This document shows positions 19,361 through 29,086 of a stretch of 64,000 nucleotides of DNA, one piece after another. Below the pieces are notes generated by a model that did no database searches, had not been told where the DNA came from, and worked only from the letters and a program-made list of their open reading frames with translations. A program made the position numbers and the translations under genes. The stretch is from Pseudorhodoferax aquiterrae (GTDB taxonomy: Bacteria; Pseudomonadota; Gammaproteobacteria; Burkholderiales; Burkholderiaceae_C): contig NZ_BMYK01000004.1 of assembly GCF_014652235.1 (NCBI RefSeq), positions 62,001 through 126,000 of the forward strand, given 5' to 3'. Numbering within the stretch: the first letter of the stretch is position 1; each line of letters begins with the position of its first letter.

Positions 19361-20257
19361 TCACCTGCGATCTCTCAGAAGAGCTTTCAACCACCGACAG
19401 AAGTCCTGTGCCAGCTGCGTGTGCGAGCTCAGCGCGTTCAGATACGCGATGTAGCTCGCGCCCGAACTCACGGTCAGTTCGTCCGCCAACTGGAGCGTGC
19501 CGTCTCGCAGCTGGTCCTGCACCAACAGCTGGGGCACGACGAGGAAGCCGGTTCCGCCAATGGCGGCGGTCACCGCCAGGAACAGGTGGTCGTACGTGGC
19601 CACGACATGCAGCCTGTCGGGCGCCAAGTTCATCGCGAGCGCCCACGACGCCAGTATCTCCGGGCGCGATCTGGCCGCCACCATGGGCCAATGCGTCTTG
19701 GCAGCGGACCGGTGCGCGGCGACCAGTGGCGGCGAGCCGACGCAGATCAGTTCCTCGCGCAGCAGTTCCCAACTCTCCGTGCCGCCAAGGCTGAGGTCGC
19801 GCGTGATCAACACATCGAAATCGTCGGACGGCAGCGGTGGCGACAGCGAGGTGATGAGATCGACCTGCGCCCCGCTGGCGGCGGAGAAACCGCCGAGCGC
19901 CGGCACCACGACCGTCATCGCAAAGCTTGGCATGGACGTGCGCACACGCAGCCTGTCATGCCGCTTGCCCTTCTGCGCCAGCAACTGCATCGTCAACTCG
20001 ATCGTCGACATCGCGTCCTTCACCGCTTCGAAGAGTTGAAGACCGGCCGGTGTCATCTCGACGAGCGCGCCACGCCGCGCGAACAACTGCGTGCAGGCAA
20101 ATGCCTCGAGCACGGCGATGTGGCGGCTGACCGCACCCTGCGTGATGCCCATGGCGCTGGCTGCCCGTGTGAACTTGCCATGCCGGCCCACCATCACGAA
20201 CGCGCGCAGCGCCTTCAACGGCATCTCGGCGTGTTCAGTATTAGCTTTTTTCATCAT
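19361..20257 (-). CDS. LysR-family regulator of the phosphonoalanine cluster (PalR-like)
   Basis: A 298-residue LysR regulator. The winged helix is at about residues 14-72 (LKALRAFVMVGRHGKFTRAASAMGITQGAVSRHIAVLEAFACTQLFARRG), followed by the linker helix and the two-lobed ligand domain (VDLITSLSPPLPSDDFDVLITRDL). A second ATG at residue 12 (MPLKALRAF) is possible. It is divergent from the importer-palB-palA operon across 101 unusually AT-rich bases. In Variovorax sp. Pal2 a LysR-type PalR controls phosphonoalanine genes, so the same job is inferred here. Confidence 0.85.
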   Translation of the reverse strand: MMKKANTEHAEMPLKALRAFVMVGRHGKFTRAASAMGITQGAVSRHIAVLEAFACTQLFARRGALVEMTPAGLQLFEAVKDAMSTIELTMQLLAQKGKRHDRLRVRTSMPSFAMTVVVPALGGFSAASGAQVDLITSLSPPLPSDDFDVLITRDLSLGGTESWELLREELICVGSPPLVAAHRSAAKTHWPMVAARSRPEILASWALAMNLAPDRLHVVATYDHLFLAVTAAIGGTGFLVVPQLLVQDQLRDGTLQLADELTVSSGASYIAYLNALSSHTQLAQDFCRWLKALLRDRR

Positions 20258-20313
20258 GAACCGGCAAATAAGAATACTGTCACATTCGAGTCGTTGATTC
20301 TATTTGGATGAAT

Positions 20314-20332
20314 TGGAAGAATAAATTCCAAG
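20314..20332. promoter_or_regulatory. Perfect dyad TTGGAA-N7-TTCCAA, candidate LysR operator
   Basis: A perfect 6-base inverted repeat with a 7-base AT-rich spacer lies 26 bases before the ATG of the binding-protein gene. It overlaps a weak promoter candidate (TTGATT 20295-20300, AAGAAT 20318-20323, 17-base spacing). LysR sites typically show an interrupted dyad of this kind. The location between divergent lysR and operon supports a regulatory role; binding itself is inferred. Confidence 0.45.
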
Positions 20333-20358
20333 TTCAGACTCCAATGGGGTGTAGATAA

Positions 20359-21342
20359 ATGCTTCTAGTAACCGTCAAATTATGTTCTGCACTCATTTTG
20401 GCCGGGGCCGTTCTGGGGCCCGCCTCGGCCGGGACGGTGGTTCTTTATTCGTCCAACAACGTTGAGACGGTGAACGGAGTCGTCGACCAGTTCACCAAGG
20501 AGAACCCGGACATCAAGGTGTCCGTCGTGCGCGCCGGGACAGGAGCGCTGATGCAGCGCATCAAGGCAGAGGCGGCCAATCCGTTGGGCGACATCTTCTG
20601 GAGCGGCGGCCTGTCGACCATCGGCGAATTCCGCGACCAGCTCGCGCCGTATGTGTCTGCGCAAGCAAGCGCTGTACCCAGCGCCTACCGTGGACCGGAC
20701 GGACTGTGGCTCGGCACCAACACGCATGTGACCGTGCTGATGACCAATGTGCGCCAGGCACCCGCAGCGCAGCCGCCCCGGACCTGGACAGAACTCGCAG
20801 ACCCCAAGTGGAAGGGCAAGGTGGTCATACCCGACCCCGAGCGCAGCAGTGCTTCCTTCGTCGCGCTCTACGGCCTGCGCTCGCTGCTGGGTCAGGAGGT
20901 GCTGGATGGAATCGCCAGGAACGCAGTCATCGTCGGCACCACCTCCGCGGCCTACGAGAGCGTTGCCAAGGGCGAGTTCGCAGTGGCGGTCACGATGGAG
21001 TACGCCGCGTACGAGTACGTCGCTGGCGGGCTAAAGGACATCCGCATCGTCTATCCGGCGGAGGGCACATTCCTGTCGCCCGAAGGCATGGCCTTGATCA
21101 AGGGGGGCAAGAACCCGGCGGAAGCGCGCAAGCTGTACGAGTTCCTGGCGTCCAAGAGCGTCCAGACGAAGGTGTTCCAGTCCGCCTACCGGCGCCCGCT
21201 GCGCGAGGACATCGACGTCAGCAGCCTGTCCGACCTTCCTGCACTGTCCAGCATCAAGGTTGTTCGGCTGGACGACGCCCGGATGGGCTCGGAGCGCGCG
21301 GCATTCATCGCGCAATGGCGACGAACCATCAGCGCGCGCTGA
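20359..21342 (+). CDS. ABC transporter substrate-binding protein (iron/2-aminoethylphosphonate type), phosphonate uptake
   Basis: A 327-residue binding protein of the AfuA/PhnS group. It has a signal peptide (MLLVTVKLCSALILAGAVLGPASA before GT), then VVLYSSNNVETVNGVVDQFTKENPDIKVSVVRAGTGALMQRIKAE and NPLGDIFWSGG, which are typical of that group. By family it could bind ferric ion or a phosphonate. The phosphonoalanine enzymes encoded downstream in the same direction favour phosphonoalanine. It is separated by 31 bases from the ATPase gene. Codon use is slightly less GC-extreme at the very start than in its neighbours. Confidence 0.85.
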   Translation: MLLVTVKLCSALILAGAVLGPASAGTVVLYSSNNVETVNGVVDQFTKENPDIKVSVVRAGTGALMQRIKAEAANPLGDIFWSGGLSTIGEFRDQLAPYVSAQASAVPSAYRGPDGLWLGTNTHVTVLMTNVRQAPAAQPPRTWTELADPKWKGKVVIPDPERSSASFVALYGLRSLLGQEVLDGIARNAVIVGTTSAAYESVAKGEFAVAVTMEYAAYEYVAGGLKDIRIVYPAEGTFLSPEGMALIKGGKNPAEARKLYEFLASKSVQTKVFQSAYRRPLREDIDVSSLSDLPALSSIKVVRLDDARMGSERAAFIAQWRRTISAR

Positions 21343-21373
21343 TGCCCTTTTGCACGACCCCCGAAGCGCCCCG

Positions 21374-22438
21374 ATGAAAATTTCGTTCAAGGCCATTGCA
21401 CAGAGCTATGGCGGCCAGAAGCTGTTTGAGCAGCTGGACCTGAGCATTCCCAGCGGCACCTTCTTCACACTGCTGGGCCCGTCGGGTTGCGGCAAGACCA
21501 CGCTGCTGCGGATGCTGGGTGGATTCGTCCGCCCCGACTCCGGCGCCATCCTGTTCGGGGACGAGGACGTCACCCATGTTCCGGTGCACAAGCGCAATGT
21601 GGGCATGGTGTTCCAGGACTACGCGCTGTTTCCGGACCGCACCGTCCTGGCCAATGTCTGCTATGGCCTGACAGCGCGCGGCGTGCCGAACGCGGCGGCG
21701 CAAGAGCGGGCCCTGGCGATGCTGCGCCGCGTGGGCCTGGCCGACTTCGCCGACCGGGCGCCGGCCGCGCTGTCCGGAGGCCAGCGCCAGCGCGTCGCGA
21801 TGGCACGCGCCCTGGTCATCGGGCCGCGCCTTCTGCTGCTGGACGAGCCCTTGTCCGCCCTGGATGTGAAGCTGCGCGTCGGATTGCGCAGCATGATCCG
21901 GGAACTGCAGCGCGAGGCCGGCATCACCACCTTGTTCGTGACGCACGACCAGGAGGAGGCGCTGGCCATGTCGGACCAGATCGCCGTGATGGACCGCGGT
22001 CGCATTGTCCAGATCGGCTCGCCTCAGGACATCTACAGCCGTCCGACGACAGCGTTCGCGGCCGACTTCGTCGGGGGCGCCAACCTCATCGCCATCGACT
22101 CCGAACTGCCCCCGGATGCAGCGGGCCGACGCCGTCTCAAGTGCGGCGATGCCATCCTGCTGACGACGAGCGAGGAGCCGCTCCAGGTGGGTTCGCAGCT
22201 GGCCGTCCGGACCGAGGACGTGGCATTTGGCGAGGCCGTGGACGCTGGGCCCGGCGCACTGCCCGGGGTTGTGGAGCATGTCGAATTCCGTGGCAGCACC
22301 ACCGGCTACGCCGTCCGCACGGCGGTCGGGGTGGTCCGTCTGGATGCCCGAAACGGGACCCTGGCGCACGGACCGGTGCGCGACGAACGGGTCATGCTGC
22401 GCGTGCCGCCGAGCGCTCGCATCGTTCAGGGGACATGA
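21374..22438 (+). CDS. ABC transporter ATP-binding protein for the phosphonate importer
   Basis: A 354-residue ATPase of the PotA/FbpC type. Walker A GPSGCGKTT is near residue 36, the Q-loop region reads VGMVFQDYALFPDRTV, the signature LSGGQRQRVAMARAL and Walker B LLLDEPLSALD. The C-terminal TOBE-like regulatory domain (LQVGSQLAVRTEDVAFGEAV onward) is present. The start is ATG 21374, since the longer opening from 21260 lies in the binding-protein gene. Its stop overlaps the permease start (ATGA). It energises uptake through the fused permease. Confidence 0.88.
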   Translation: MKISFKAIAQSYGGQKLFEQLDLSIPSGTFFTLLGPSGCGKTTLLRMLGGFVRPDSGAILFGDEDVTHVPVHKRNVGMVFQDYALFPDRTVLANVCYGLTARGVPNAAAQERALAMLRRVGLADFADRAPAALSGGQRQRVAMARALVIGPRLLLLDEPLSALDVKLRVGLRSMIRELQREAGITTLFVTHDQEEALAMSDQIAVMDRGRIVQIGSPQDIYSRPTTAFAADFVGGANLIAIDSELPPDAAGRRRLKCGDAILLTTSEEPLQVGSQLAVRTEDVAFGEAVDAGPGALPGVVEHVEFRGSTTGYAVRTAVGVVRLDARNGTLAHGPVRDERVMLRVPPSARIVQGT

Positions 22439-24093
22439 TGCTGGGCACACTTCGTCGCGATCCGGCATGGCTGGCGCTCGGGATCGGCGCCATCGTTCTT
22501 CTGCTGGTCTTTCTGGGGTGGCCGCTCGTCGGCATGCTGGCCAAGTCGCTGGTCGATGCGGATGGCCATGTGGGCCTGGGCGGCTACGTGCGGTTCTTCA
22601 CGGACCGCGCCTACCGTGAGGTCTTCAACAACACGCTGATCCTGGGTGTCGCGGTGACGTTGACCTCGATGCTCGTGGGCGGATGCCTGGCCGTGGTCGT
22701 GGCCCGCTGCAGGTTTCCGTTCGCCGGACTCGTCACGGCGCTCCCGCTCATCACGCTCGTCATTCCCGACGTGGTGGTGGCAGCGGCATGGCTGCTGATC
22801 CTGGGCAAGCAGGGCCTGGTCAACGCGGTGCTGGCTCCCTTCGGCATCGAGCTGCCGACCCTGTACTCCTGGTGGGGCATGGTCTTCGTGATGACGCTGA
22901 ACAACTACGTGTACGCCTTCGTCGCGGTGCTCGTGGGCCTGAAGTCCATGGACCGCAACCTGGAGGAGGCCGGCCTGAGCCTCGGCCGGCCGCTCTCGCG
23001 GGTGATCGGCGGCGTGACGCTGCCGCTGCTGATGCCCTCGGTGTTTGCCGGCGCCCTGATCGTCTTCACCCATGTGATCGGCAGCTTTGGTGTGCCTGCC
23101 ATCCTGGGCGCCCGCACACCGGTGCTGGCCGTGAAGGCCTACAACGAGTTCGTCAGTGAGATGGGCGGCAACCCCCAGATGCAGACCACGATGGCGTCAC
23201 TGCTGGTGTTCCTGGGCGCGGGGCTGCTGCTCGTCCAAAAGTTCATCGTGGAGCGACGGCAGTTCCAGATGGAGGCGGGCCGTGCGCCCCACGCGTTCGA
23301 CATACGAGGCGTCCCTGCGGCCCTGGCCAGCGGCAGCGTGCTGTTCGTCGTCGCGCTCTCGCTGCTGCCGGCGCTGGTGGTCGTGCTCACGGCCTTCACG
23401 CCGTCCGTGGGGCCGGTGCTGCGCTACGGCGGCTTCACGCTGGCGCATCTGCAGTACGCCTTGGTCCGGGCGCCGGAGCCGCTCTACAACTCGCTGTTCC
23501 TGGCATCGATCGCGACGGCGGCAGGCGTGCTGTTCTCCGTGGTCTCGGCCTACCTCATCGTCAAGCGCCGATCCGCCCTCACGCATGTGCTCGACGTGCT
23601 GGTCATGCTGCCGCTGACGATTGCGGGCACGGTGCTGGGCATTGCGCTCATCAACGCGTTCAACACCGGCTGGCTGGTGCTGACGGGGACCTGGGTGGTG
23701 ATGGCCCTGGCGTACTTTCTCCGTCGCGTTCCCACGAGCGTGCGCGCCGCGGTGGGGCCTCTTCACAACCTCAAGGACTCCATCGAGGAAGCCTCGATGA
23801 GCCTGGGCGTCAGCCCGCTCAAAAGCTTCTTCCGCGTGGTGCTGCCGGTCATCGGACCTTCCGTTGTCGCTGCCGCCGTGCTGATGTGGGTCACCACGCT
23901 GTCGGAACTCTCGGCAACGGTGGTGCTGTATTTCGGCGGCATGAACACCATGCCGATCGAAATCTTCCAGCAGATCGACAGCGGACGGATGGCTCTGGCA
24001 TGCGCCTACAGCCTGGTGCTGCTGCTGACCATCTTCGTGCCGCTGGGAATCGCGCGCTGGCTCTTCAGGCTCAAGGTCGGAACTCTTGATTGA
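22435..24093 (+). CDS. ABC transporter permease, two fused permease domains
   Basis: A 552-residue membrane protein containing two binding-protein-dependent permease units in one chain, about 12 helices in all, as in FbpB/ThiP-type importers. The EAA loops are visible in both halves: LEEAGLSLGRPLSRVIGGVTLPLLMP near residue 185 and IEEASMSLGVSPLKSFFRVVLPVIGPS near residue 455. The start is one of two adjacent ATGs (22435 or 22438), the first overlapping the ATPase stop. The internal fusion means no separate second permease gene is needed. The stop is followed within 5 bases by palB. Confidence 0.88.
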   Translation: MMLGTLRRDPAWLALGIGAIVLLLVFLGWPLVGMLAKSLVDADGHVGLGGYVRFFTDRAYREVFNNTLILGVAVTLTSMLVGGCLAVVVARCRFPFAGLVTALPLITLVIPDVVVAAAWLLILGKQGLVNAVLAPFGIELPTLYSWWGMVFVMTLNNYVYAFVAVLVGLKSMDRNLEEAGLSLGRPLSRVIGGVTLPLLMPSVFAGALIVFTHVIGSFGVPAILGARTPVLAVKAYNEFVSEMGGNPQMQTTMASLLVFLGAGLLLVQKFIVERRQFQMEAGRAPHAFDIRGVPAALASGSVLFVVALSLLPALVVVLTAFTPSVGPVLRYGGFTLAHLQYALVRAPEPLYNSLFLASIATAAGVLFSVVSAYLIVKRRSALTHVLDVLVMLPLTIAGTVLGIALINAFNTGWLVLTGTWVVMALAYFLRRVPTSVRAAVGPLHNLKDSIEEASMSLGVSPLKSFFRVVLPVIGPSVVAAAVLMWVTTLSELSATVVLYFGGMNTMPIEIFQQIDSGRMALACAYSLVLLLTIFVPLGIARWLFRLKVGTLD

Positions 24094-24098
24094 AAAAA

Positions 24099-25319
<1,221 letters not shown>

Positions 25320-25338
25320 ATTTCTTCCAAGGCTGCAG

Positions 25339-26211
25339 ATGACCAAGAACCAGACACTCCGCGCTTCGTTGACCAGTGGCAAGCTCTTCACGGCCATGGC
25401 CGCGCACAACCCTCTGGCAGCCAAGCTGGCCGAAGAGGCCGGCTTCGGCGGCATCTGGGGCAGCGGCTTCGAGCTGTCGGCCAGCTATGCCGTGCCCGAT
25501 GCCAACATCCTGTCCATGGGCACGCACCTGGAGATGATGCGTGCCATCGCGGGCACTGTGGACGTCCCGCTGATCGCCGACATCGACACCGGCTTCGGCA
25601 ATGCCGTGAACGTGCACTACGTCGTGCCGCTGTACGAAGCGGCCGGGGCCTCGGCCATCGTCATGGAAGACAAGACCTTCCCAAAGGACACCAGCCTGCG
25701 CGCGGATGGGCGTCAGGAGCTGGTGCGCATCGAGGAGTTCCAGGGCAAGGTAGCCGCCGCGGTGGCTGCGCGCAAGGACCGGAGCTTCACCGTGATCGCG
25801 CGTGTCGAGGCCTTGATCGCAGGCCTGGGCCATGAGGAGGCTTGGGCACGGGGGCTGGCCTACGAGGAGGCCGGCGCAGATGCCGTCCTGATCCATTCCA
25901 AGCAGCCAACGCCGGACGAGATTTTGGCGTTCATCGACGGTTGGAAGGGGCGCGTCCCGCTGGTGCTGGTGCCGACGGCCTATCCTCAGTTGACCGAGGC
26001 GGACATCGCGGCCCTGGGCAAGGTCGGTATCGTGATCTACGGAAACCATGCGATCCGCGCGGCTGCAGGTGCCATGCGCCAGGTGTTCGCCAGGATTCGC
26101 GCAGATGGCGGCATCCGCGATGTCGATCGGACGCTGCCCGCAGTGAAGGACATCATCCGGCTCCAGGGCGACGAGCACATGCGACGCGTTGAGGCCAGCT
26201 TCCTGAAGTAG
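25339..26211 (+). CDS. palA: Phosphonopyruvate hydrolase
   Basis: A 290-residue PEP mutase/isocitrate lyase superfamily enzyme, the length of the Variovorax sp. Pal2 hydrolase. It hydrolyses the C-P bond of 3-phosphonopyruvate to pyruvate and phosphate. Key pieces are WGSGFELSASYAVPDANILS (from residue 40), the Mg-binding DIDTGFGNAVNV (81-92) and EDKTFPKDTSL (110-120). Threonine at position 118 is diagnostic: hydrolases have Thr where PEP mutase has Asn in its EDKxFPKxNS loop. It ends a single-direction operon of importer, palB and palA. Recognised from the family, with high confidence. Confidence 0.93.
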   Translation: MTKNQTLRASLTSGKLFTAMAAHNPLAAKLAEEAGFGGIWGSGFELSASYAVPDANILSMGTHLEMMRAIAGTVDVPLIADIDTGFGNAVNVHYVVPLYEAAGASAIVMEDKTFPKDTSLRADGRQELVRIEEFQGKVAAAVAARKDRSFTVIARVEALIAGLGHEEAWARGLAYEEAGADAVLIHSKQPTPDEILAFIDGWKGRVPLVLVPTAYPQLTEADIAALGKVGIVIYGNHAIRAAAGAMRQVFARIRADGGIRDVDRTLPAVKDIIRLQGDEHMRRVEASFLK

Positions 26212-26740
26212 CAGGACGCTCACCCGGCGCGTGGCGGTCCGCCAGACCCTCGCCTCGCGCCTGCTCTGACAGGCGATGCCTGACGATCCGCCGCCGTCGC
26301 AACACCGGCGGTGCGCACCAGGATCTTCCCGGCCACCACACGGCCCGCCAAGGCCTGCAGCGCCTGCACCGCCTCGCCCAGCGCATCGGTACGGCCGATC
26401 AGCGGCTTGCAGGATGCGGTGCAGCAGGCTCGAAGTTCTGCTGACAGAATTCCTGCGACTCGGTCTGGCGTGGCGGCATGGGCACTGCCGGCCACACGAC
26501 GTCGTTCCGATCCCCGCGGACGAACGTCTTCTCCCTCCTGTTGCGGTCCCCTCGAACTTCCCCAGTGGCTTGAACCCGGGGGGCACTGCGCCCGGCGTTT
26601 TGCCATGCGACCGCCGACTGGCGGAGTCGCTGCTTTTGCATCCAACCCCCGGACCGCCCGATGAGACCAGCCATTGAGGGTTTGCGCTAGCAGGCCCAAG
26701 TATTGCGCTGATCGTCTTGTTGTCATTAAAATATAAACAC
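26212..26740. other. 529-base non-coding, decayed stretch
   Basis: No reading frame here has protein-like composition on either strand. The only recognisable content is a 96-base remnant of a quinone oxidoreductase gene (26311-26406, listed separately). The rest, 26407 to about 26690, matches nothing I can name and may be eroded coding or mobile DNA. The last 40 bases turn AT-rich and carry a possible promoter for the next gene: TTGCGC 26703-26708, then TAAAAT 26727-26732 with 18-base spacing. Confidence 0.6.
26311..26406 (-). pseudogene. Remnant A of a quinone oxidoreductase gene (C-terminal part)
   Basis: On the minus strand these bases read KPLIGRTDALGEAVQALQAL then AGRVVAGKILVRT. This matches the C-terminal residues RPLIGRTYALGEAVQALQAL then EGRGVAGKILVRT of the intact gene at 48555-49574. 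By eye, about 86 of 96 bases agree with 48598-48693. The frame is preserved but no start or upstream domain remains, so it is a dead fragment. A second remnant from an earlier part of the same gene lies at 45345-45463, same strand. Confidence 0.8.
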
Positions 26741-27667
26741 ATGAACACGAAACAGACTCTCCTTCGGAGCCCGTCATTGCGAGACATGCTGGACTCTCCC
26801 GGCTTGACCGTGGCCCCCGGCGCGTACGACGGCATCGGCGCCAGGCTGATTGCCCAAGCCGGCTTCCGCGCGGTCTACATGACGGGCGCGGGCACGGCCA
26901 TGGCGCGGGGTTTTCCGGACTTCGGCCTGCTGACGCAGACCGAGATGGCGGACAACGCCGGCGTGATGGCGCGTTCCGTCGACCTGCCGGTCATCGCCGA
27001 CGCGGACACGGGCTACGGCAACGAACTGAACACCGCGCGCACGGTGCGCGAGTACGAGGCGCGCGGCGTGGCGGCCATCCACATCGAAGACCAGGTGGCG
27101 CCCAAGCGCTGCGGCCATCTCCAAGGCAAGGAGGTGGTCGCGCGCGCCGAGTTCGTGTCCAAGATCCGCGCCGCCGTCGAGGCGCGCCGCTCCGCGGAGT
27201 TCCTCATCATCGCGCGCACCGATGCCCGGGCCATGCTCGGATTGGACGAAGCCATCGCCCGCGCAAACGCCGCGCTCGACGTTGGCGCCGACATCGCCTT
27301 CGTCGAGGCGCCGCAGACCGTGGAGGAGGTGGAGCGCATACCGCGCGAGGTGCACGGCGCCTGCCTGCTCAACATCGTCGGCGGCGGCCGCACGCCGGTG
27401 TTCGATACCGCCGTGGCCGAGTCCATGAGCTACAAACTGGCGATCGTGCCAGGCCTGTTGGTCAGCGCCGCCATCGAGGCCGGCGACGCCGCGCTCGCGG
27501 CGCTGCGCGCCACGCGCAGGGTGCCGGCCGTCGCGGCCAGCGTCGGCGCCACCTTCCAGCGCTTCGGCGCCGACGACTGGGACGCCATGCGCCGCCGCTT
27601 CGATGCCGGCGCCAGCGCGATCGACACCACCGTGCCGGCGCTCGGCACCCAGGGCGAAGGCCGCTGA
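26741..27667 (+). CDS. Isocitrate lyase/PEP mutase family C-C lyase (methylisocitrate or dimethylmalate lyase-like)
   Basis: A 308-residue TIM-barrel lyase. The Mg site DADTGYGNELN starts at about residue 87 and the catalytic cysteine is in PKRCGH (Cys about 124), the lyase form of the family motif KKCGH. This rules out a mutase or hydrolase like palA 500 bases upstream. Typical reactions are 2-methylisocitrate or 2,3-dimethylmalate cleavage to pyruvate plus an acid. The next two genes encode an aconitase-type hydratase, the enzyme class that makes such hydroxy-diacids, which supports a hydratase-lyase module. No ribosome site precedes ATG 26741, and the mapped promoter candidate would place the message start within 2-3 bases of it. 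Confidence 0.82.
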   Translation: MNTKQTLLRSPSLRDMLDSPGLTVAPGAYDGIGARLIAQAGFRAVYMTGAGTAMARGFPDFGLLTQTEMADNAGVMARSVDLPVIADADTGYGNELNTARTVREYEARGVAAIHIEDQVAPKRCGHLQGKEVVARAEFVSKIRAAVEARRSAEFLIIARTDARAMLGLDEAIARANAALDVGADIAFVEAPQTVEEVERIPREVHGACLLNIVGGGRTPVFDTAVAESMSYKLAIVPGLLVSAAIEAGDAALAALRATRRVPAVAASVGATFQRFGADDWDAMRRRFDAGASAIDTTVPALGTQGEGR

Positions 27668-27670
27668 GCC

Positions 27671-29071
27671 ATGGCCGGCCGCACACTCTTCGACAAGATC
27701 TGGGACGCGCACGTGGTGCGCGAGCTCGGCGATGGCTGGGCCCTGCTGCACATCGACCGCCACCTGCTGCACGACCTGTCCGGCTCCGCTTCGCTGGCCG
27801 ACATGGCCGAGCGCGGCCTGGCCGTGCACGACCCCGATCTCGTGTTCGCGACGCCGGACCACGCCGTCTCCACCCGACCCGGGCGTGACGGCATGACCTA
27901 CGTGCCGGGCGGCAGGCTCTGGTCCGCATTGCGGCAGGGCGCGCAGCGCTTCGGCATCCGCCTGTTCGATCTCGGCGAATCGGGCCAAGGCATCGTCCAC
28001 GTGGTGGGGCCGGAGCAGGGCATCGTGTTGCCCGGCCTGACCATGGTCTGCGGCGACAGCCACACCTGCACCAACGGTGCACTGGGCGCGCTGGTCCTGG
28101 GCGTGGGCTCGAGCGAGAGCACGCACGCCCTGGCGACGCAGACCCTGCGCCTGCAGCGGCCCAGGCACATGCGCATCCGCTGCGAGGGCGCGCTGGCACC
28201 GGGCGTCACGGCCAAGGATCTGGCGCTGCACATCATCGGCCTGCTGGGCGCCGATGCCGGCGTGGGCCACGCCGTGGAATACGCGGGTTCGACCATCGAG
28301 GCGCTCGAGGTCGAGGCGCGGCTGACCCTGTGCAACCTGACCGTCGAACTCGGCGCGCGCTCCGGTGTGATCGCGCCGGACGAACGCACCTTCGCCTACG
28401 TCCAGGGCCGCCGCTTCGCACCGCAGGGCGCCGACTTCGAGGCCGCGGTCGCCGCATGGCGGGAACTGCACTCCGATCCGGACGCCCGGTTCGACCGCGA
28501 GGTGCAGATCGACGCCGGCACGGTCGCACCCACCGTGACCTGGGGCACCAGCCCCGAGCACGCGATCGCCATCGACGCACGCACCCCCGACCCGCGGCAG
28601 GCGGCCGGGCAGGGCGCCGACGCCATCGCCCAGGCGCTCGATTACATGGGCCTGGCCGCAGGCGCGCCGATCGCCGGCACGCCGGTCGACTGGGTGTTCA
28701 TCGGCTCGTGCACGAACTCGCGCCTGTCCGACCTGCGCGCCGCGGCCGACATCGCGCGCGGCCGCCGGGTCGCGCCCCAGGTGCGCGCCTGGGTCGTGCC
28801 CGGATCGGAAGACGTCAAGCGCGCGGCCGAGGCCGAAGGCCTGCACGAGGTCTTCGCCGCGGCCGGCTTCGAGTGGCGCGAGCCCGGCTGCGGCATGTGC
28901 GTCGCGGCCAATGGCGAGCAGGTGCCGCCCAAGGCGCGCTGCGTCTCGACCTCGAACCGCAACTTCGTCGGCCGCCAGGGGCCGCAGGCCCGCACCCACC
29001 TGGCCAGCCCCGCGATGGCGGTGGCGGCTGCCGTGGCGGGCCACCTGTGCGACGTGCGGACCCTGGCCTGA
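27671..29071 (+). CDS. Aconitase/isopropylmalate isomerase family hydratase, large subunit
   Basis: A 466-residue LeuC-like protein. The 4Fe-4S cysteines are at about 347 (FIGSCTNSR), 407 and 410 (EPGCGMCVAANGE). Substrate-loop motifs TPDHAVSTRP and VCGDSHTCTNGALGALVLGVGSSES are intact, so it should be active. It starts 3 bases after the lyase stop and is followed by its small subunit. A leucine role (3-isopropylmalate dehydratase) is possible, but no leuA or leuB is here. The lyase neighbour suggests a catabolic hydratase, for example dimethylmaleate or citraconate type. Isomerase versus hydratase cannot be settled from sequence. Confidence 0.85.
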   Translation: MAGRTLFDKIWDAHVVRELGDGWALLHIDRHLLHDLSGSASLADMAERGLAVHDPDLVFATPDHAVSTRPGRDGMTYVPGGRLWSALRQGAQRFGIRLFDLGESGQGIVHVVGPEQGIVLPGLTMVCGDSHTCTNGALGALVLGVGSSESTHALATQTLRLQRPRHMRIRCEGALAPGVTAKDLALHIIGLLGADAGVGHAVEYAGSTIEALEVEARLTLCNLTVELGARSGVIAPDERTFAYVQGRRFAPQGADFEAAVAAWRELHSDPDARFDREVQIDAGTVAPTVTWGTSPEHAIAIDARTPDPRQAAGQGADAIAQALDYMGLAAGAPIAGTPVDWVFIGSCTNSRLSDLRAAADIARGRRVAPQVRAWVVPGSEDVKRAAEAEGLHEVFAAAGFEWREPGCGMCVAANGEQVPPKARCVSTSNRNFVGRQGPQARTHLASPAMAVAAAVAGHLCDVRTLA

Positions 29072-29086
29072 CCGGAACACCACGCC

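Noticed and set aside
26407-26690. Possible transposase remnant between palA and the lyase
   Set aside because: Short frames on both strands lack any recognisable transposase motif or terminal repeats, so I do not name it.
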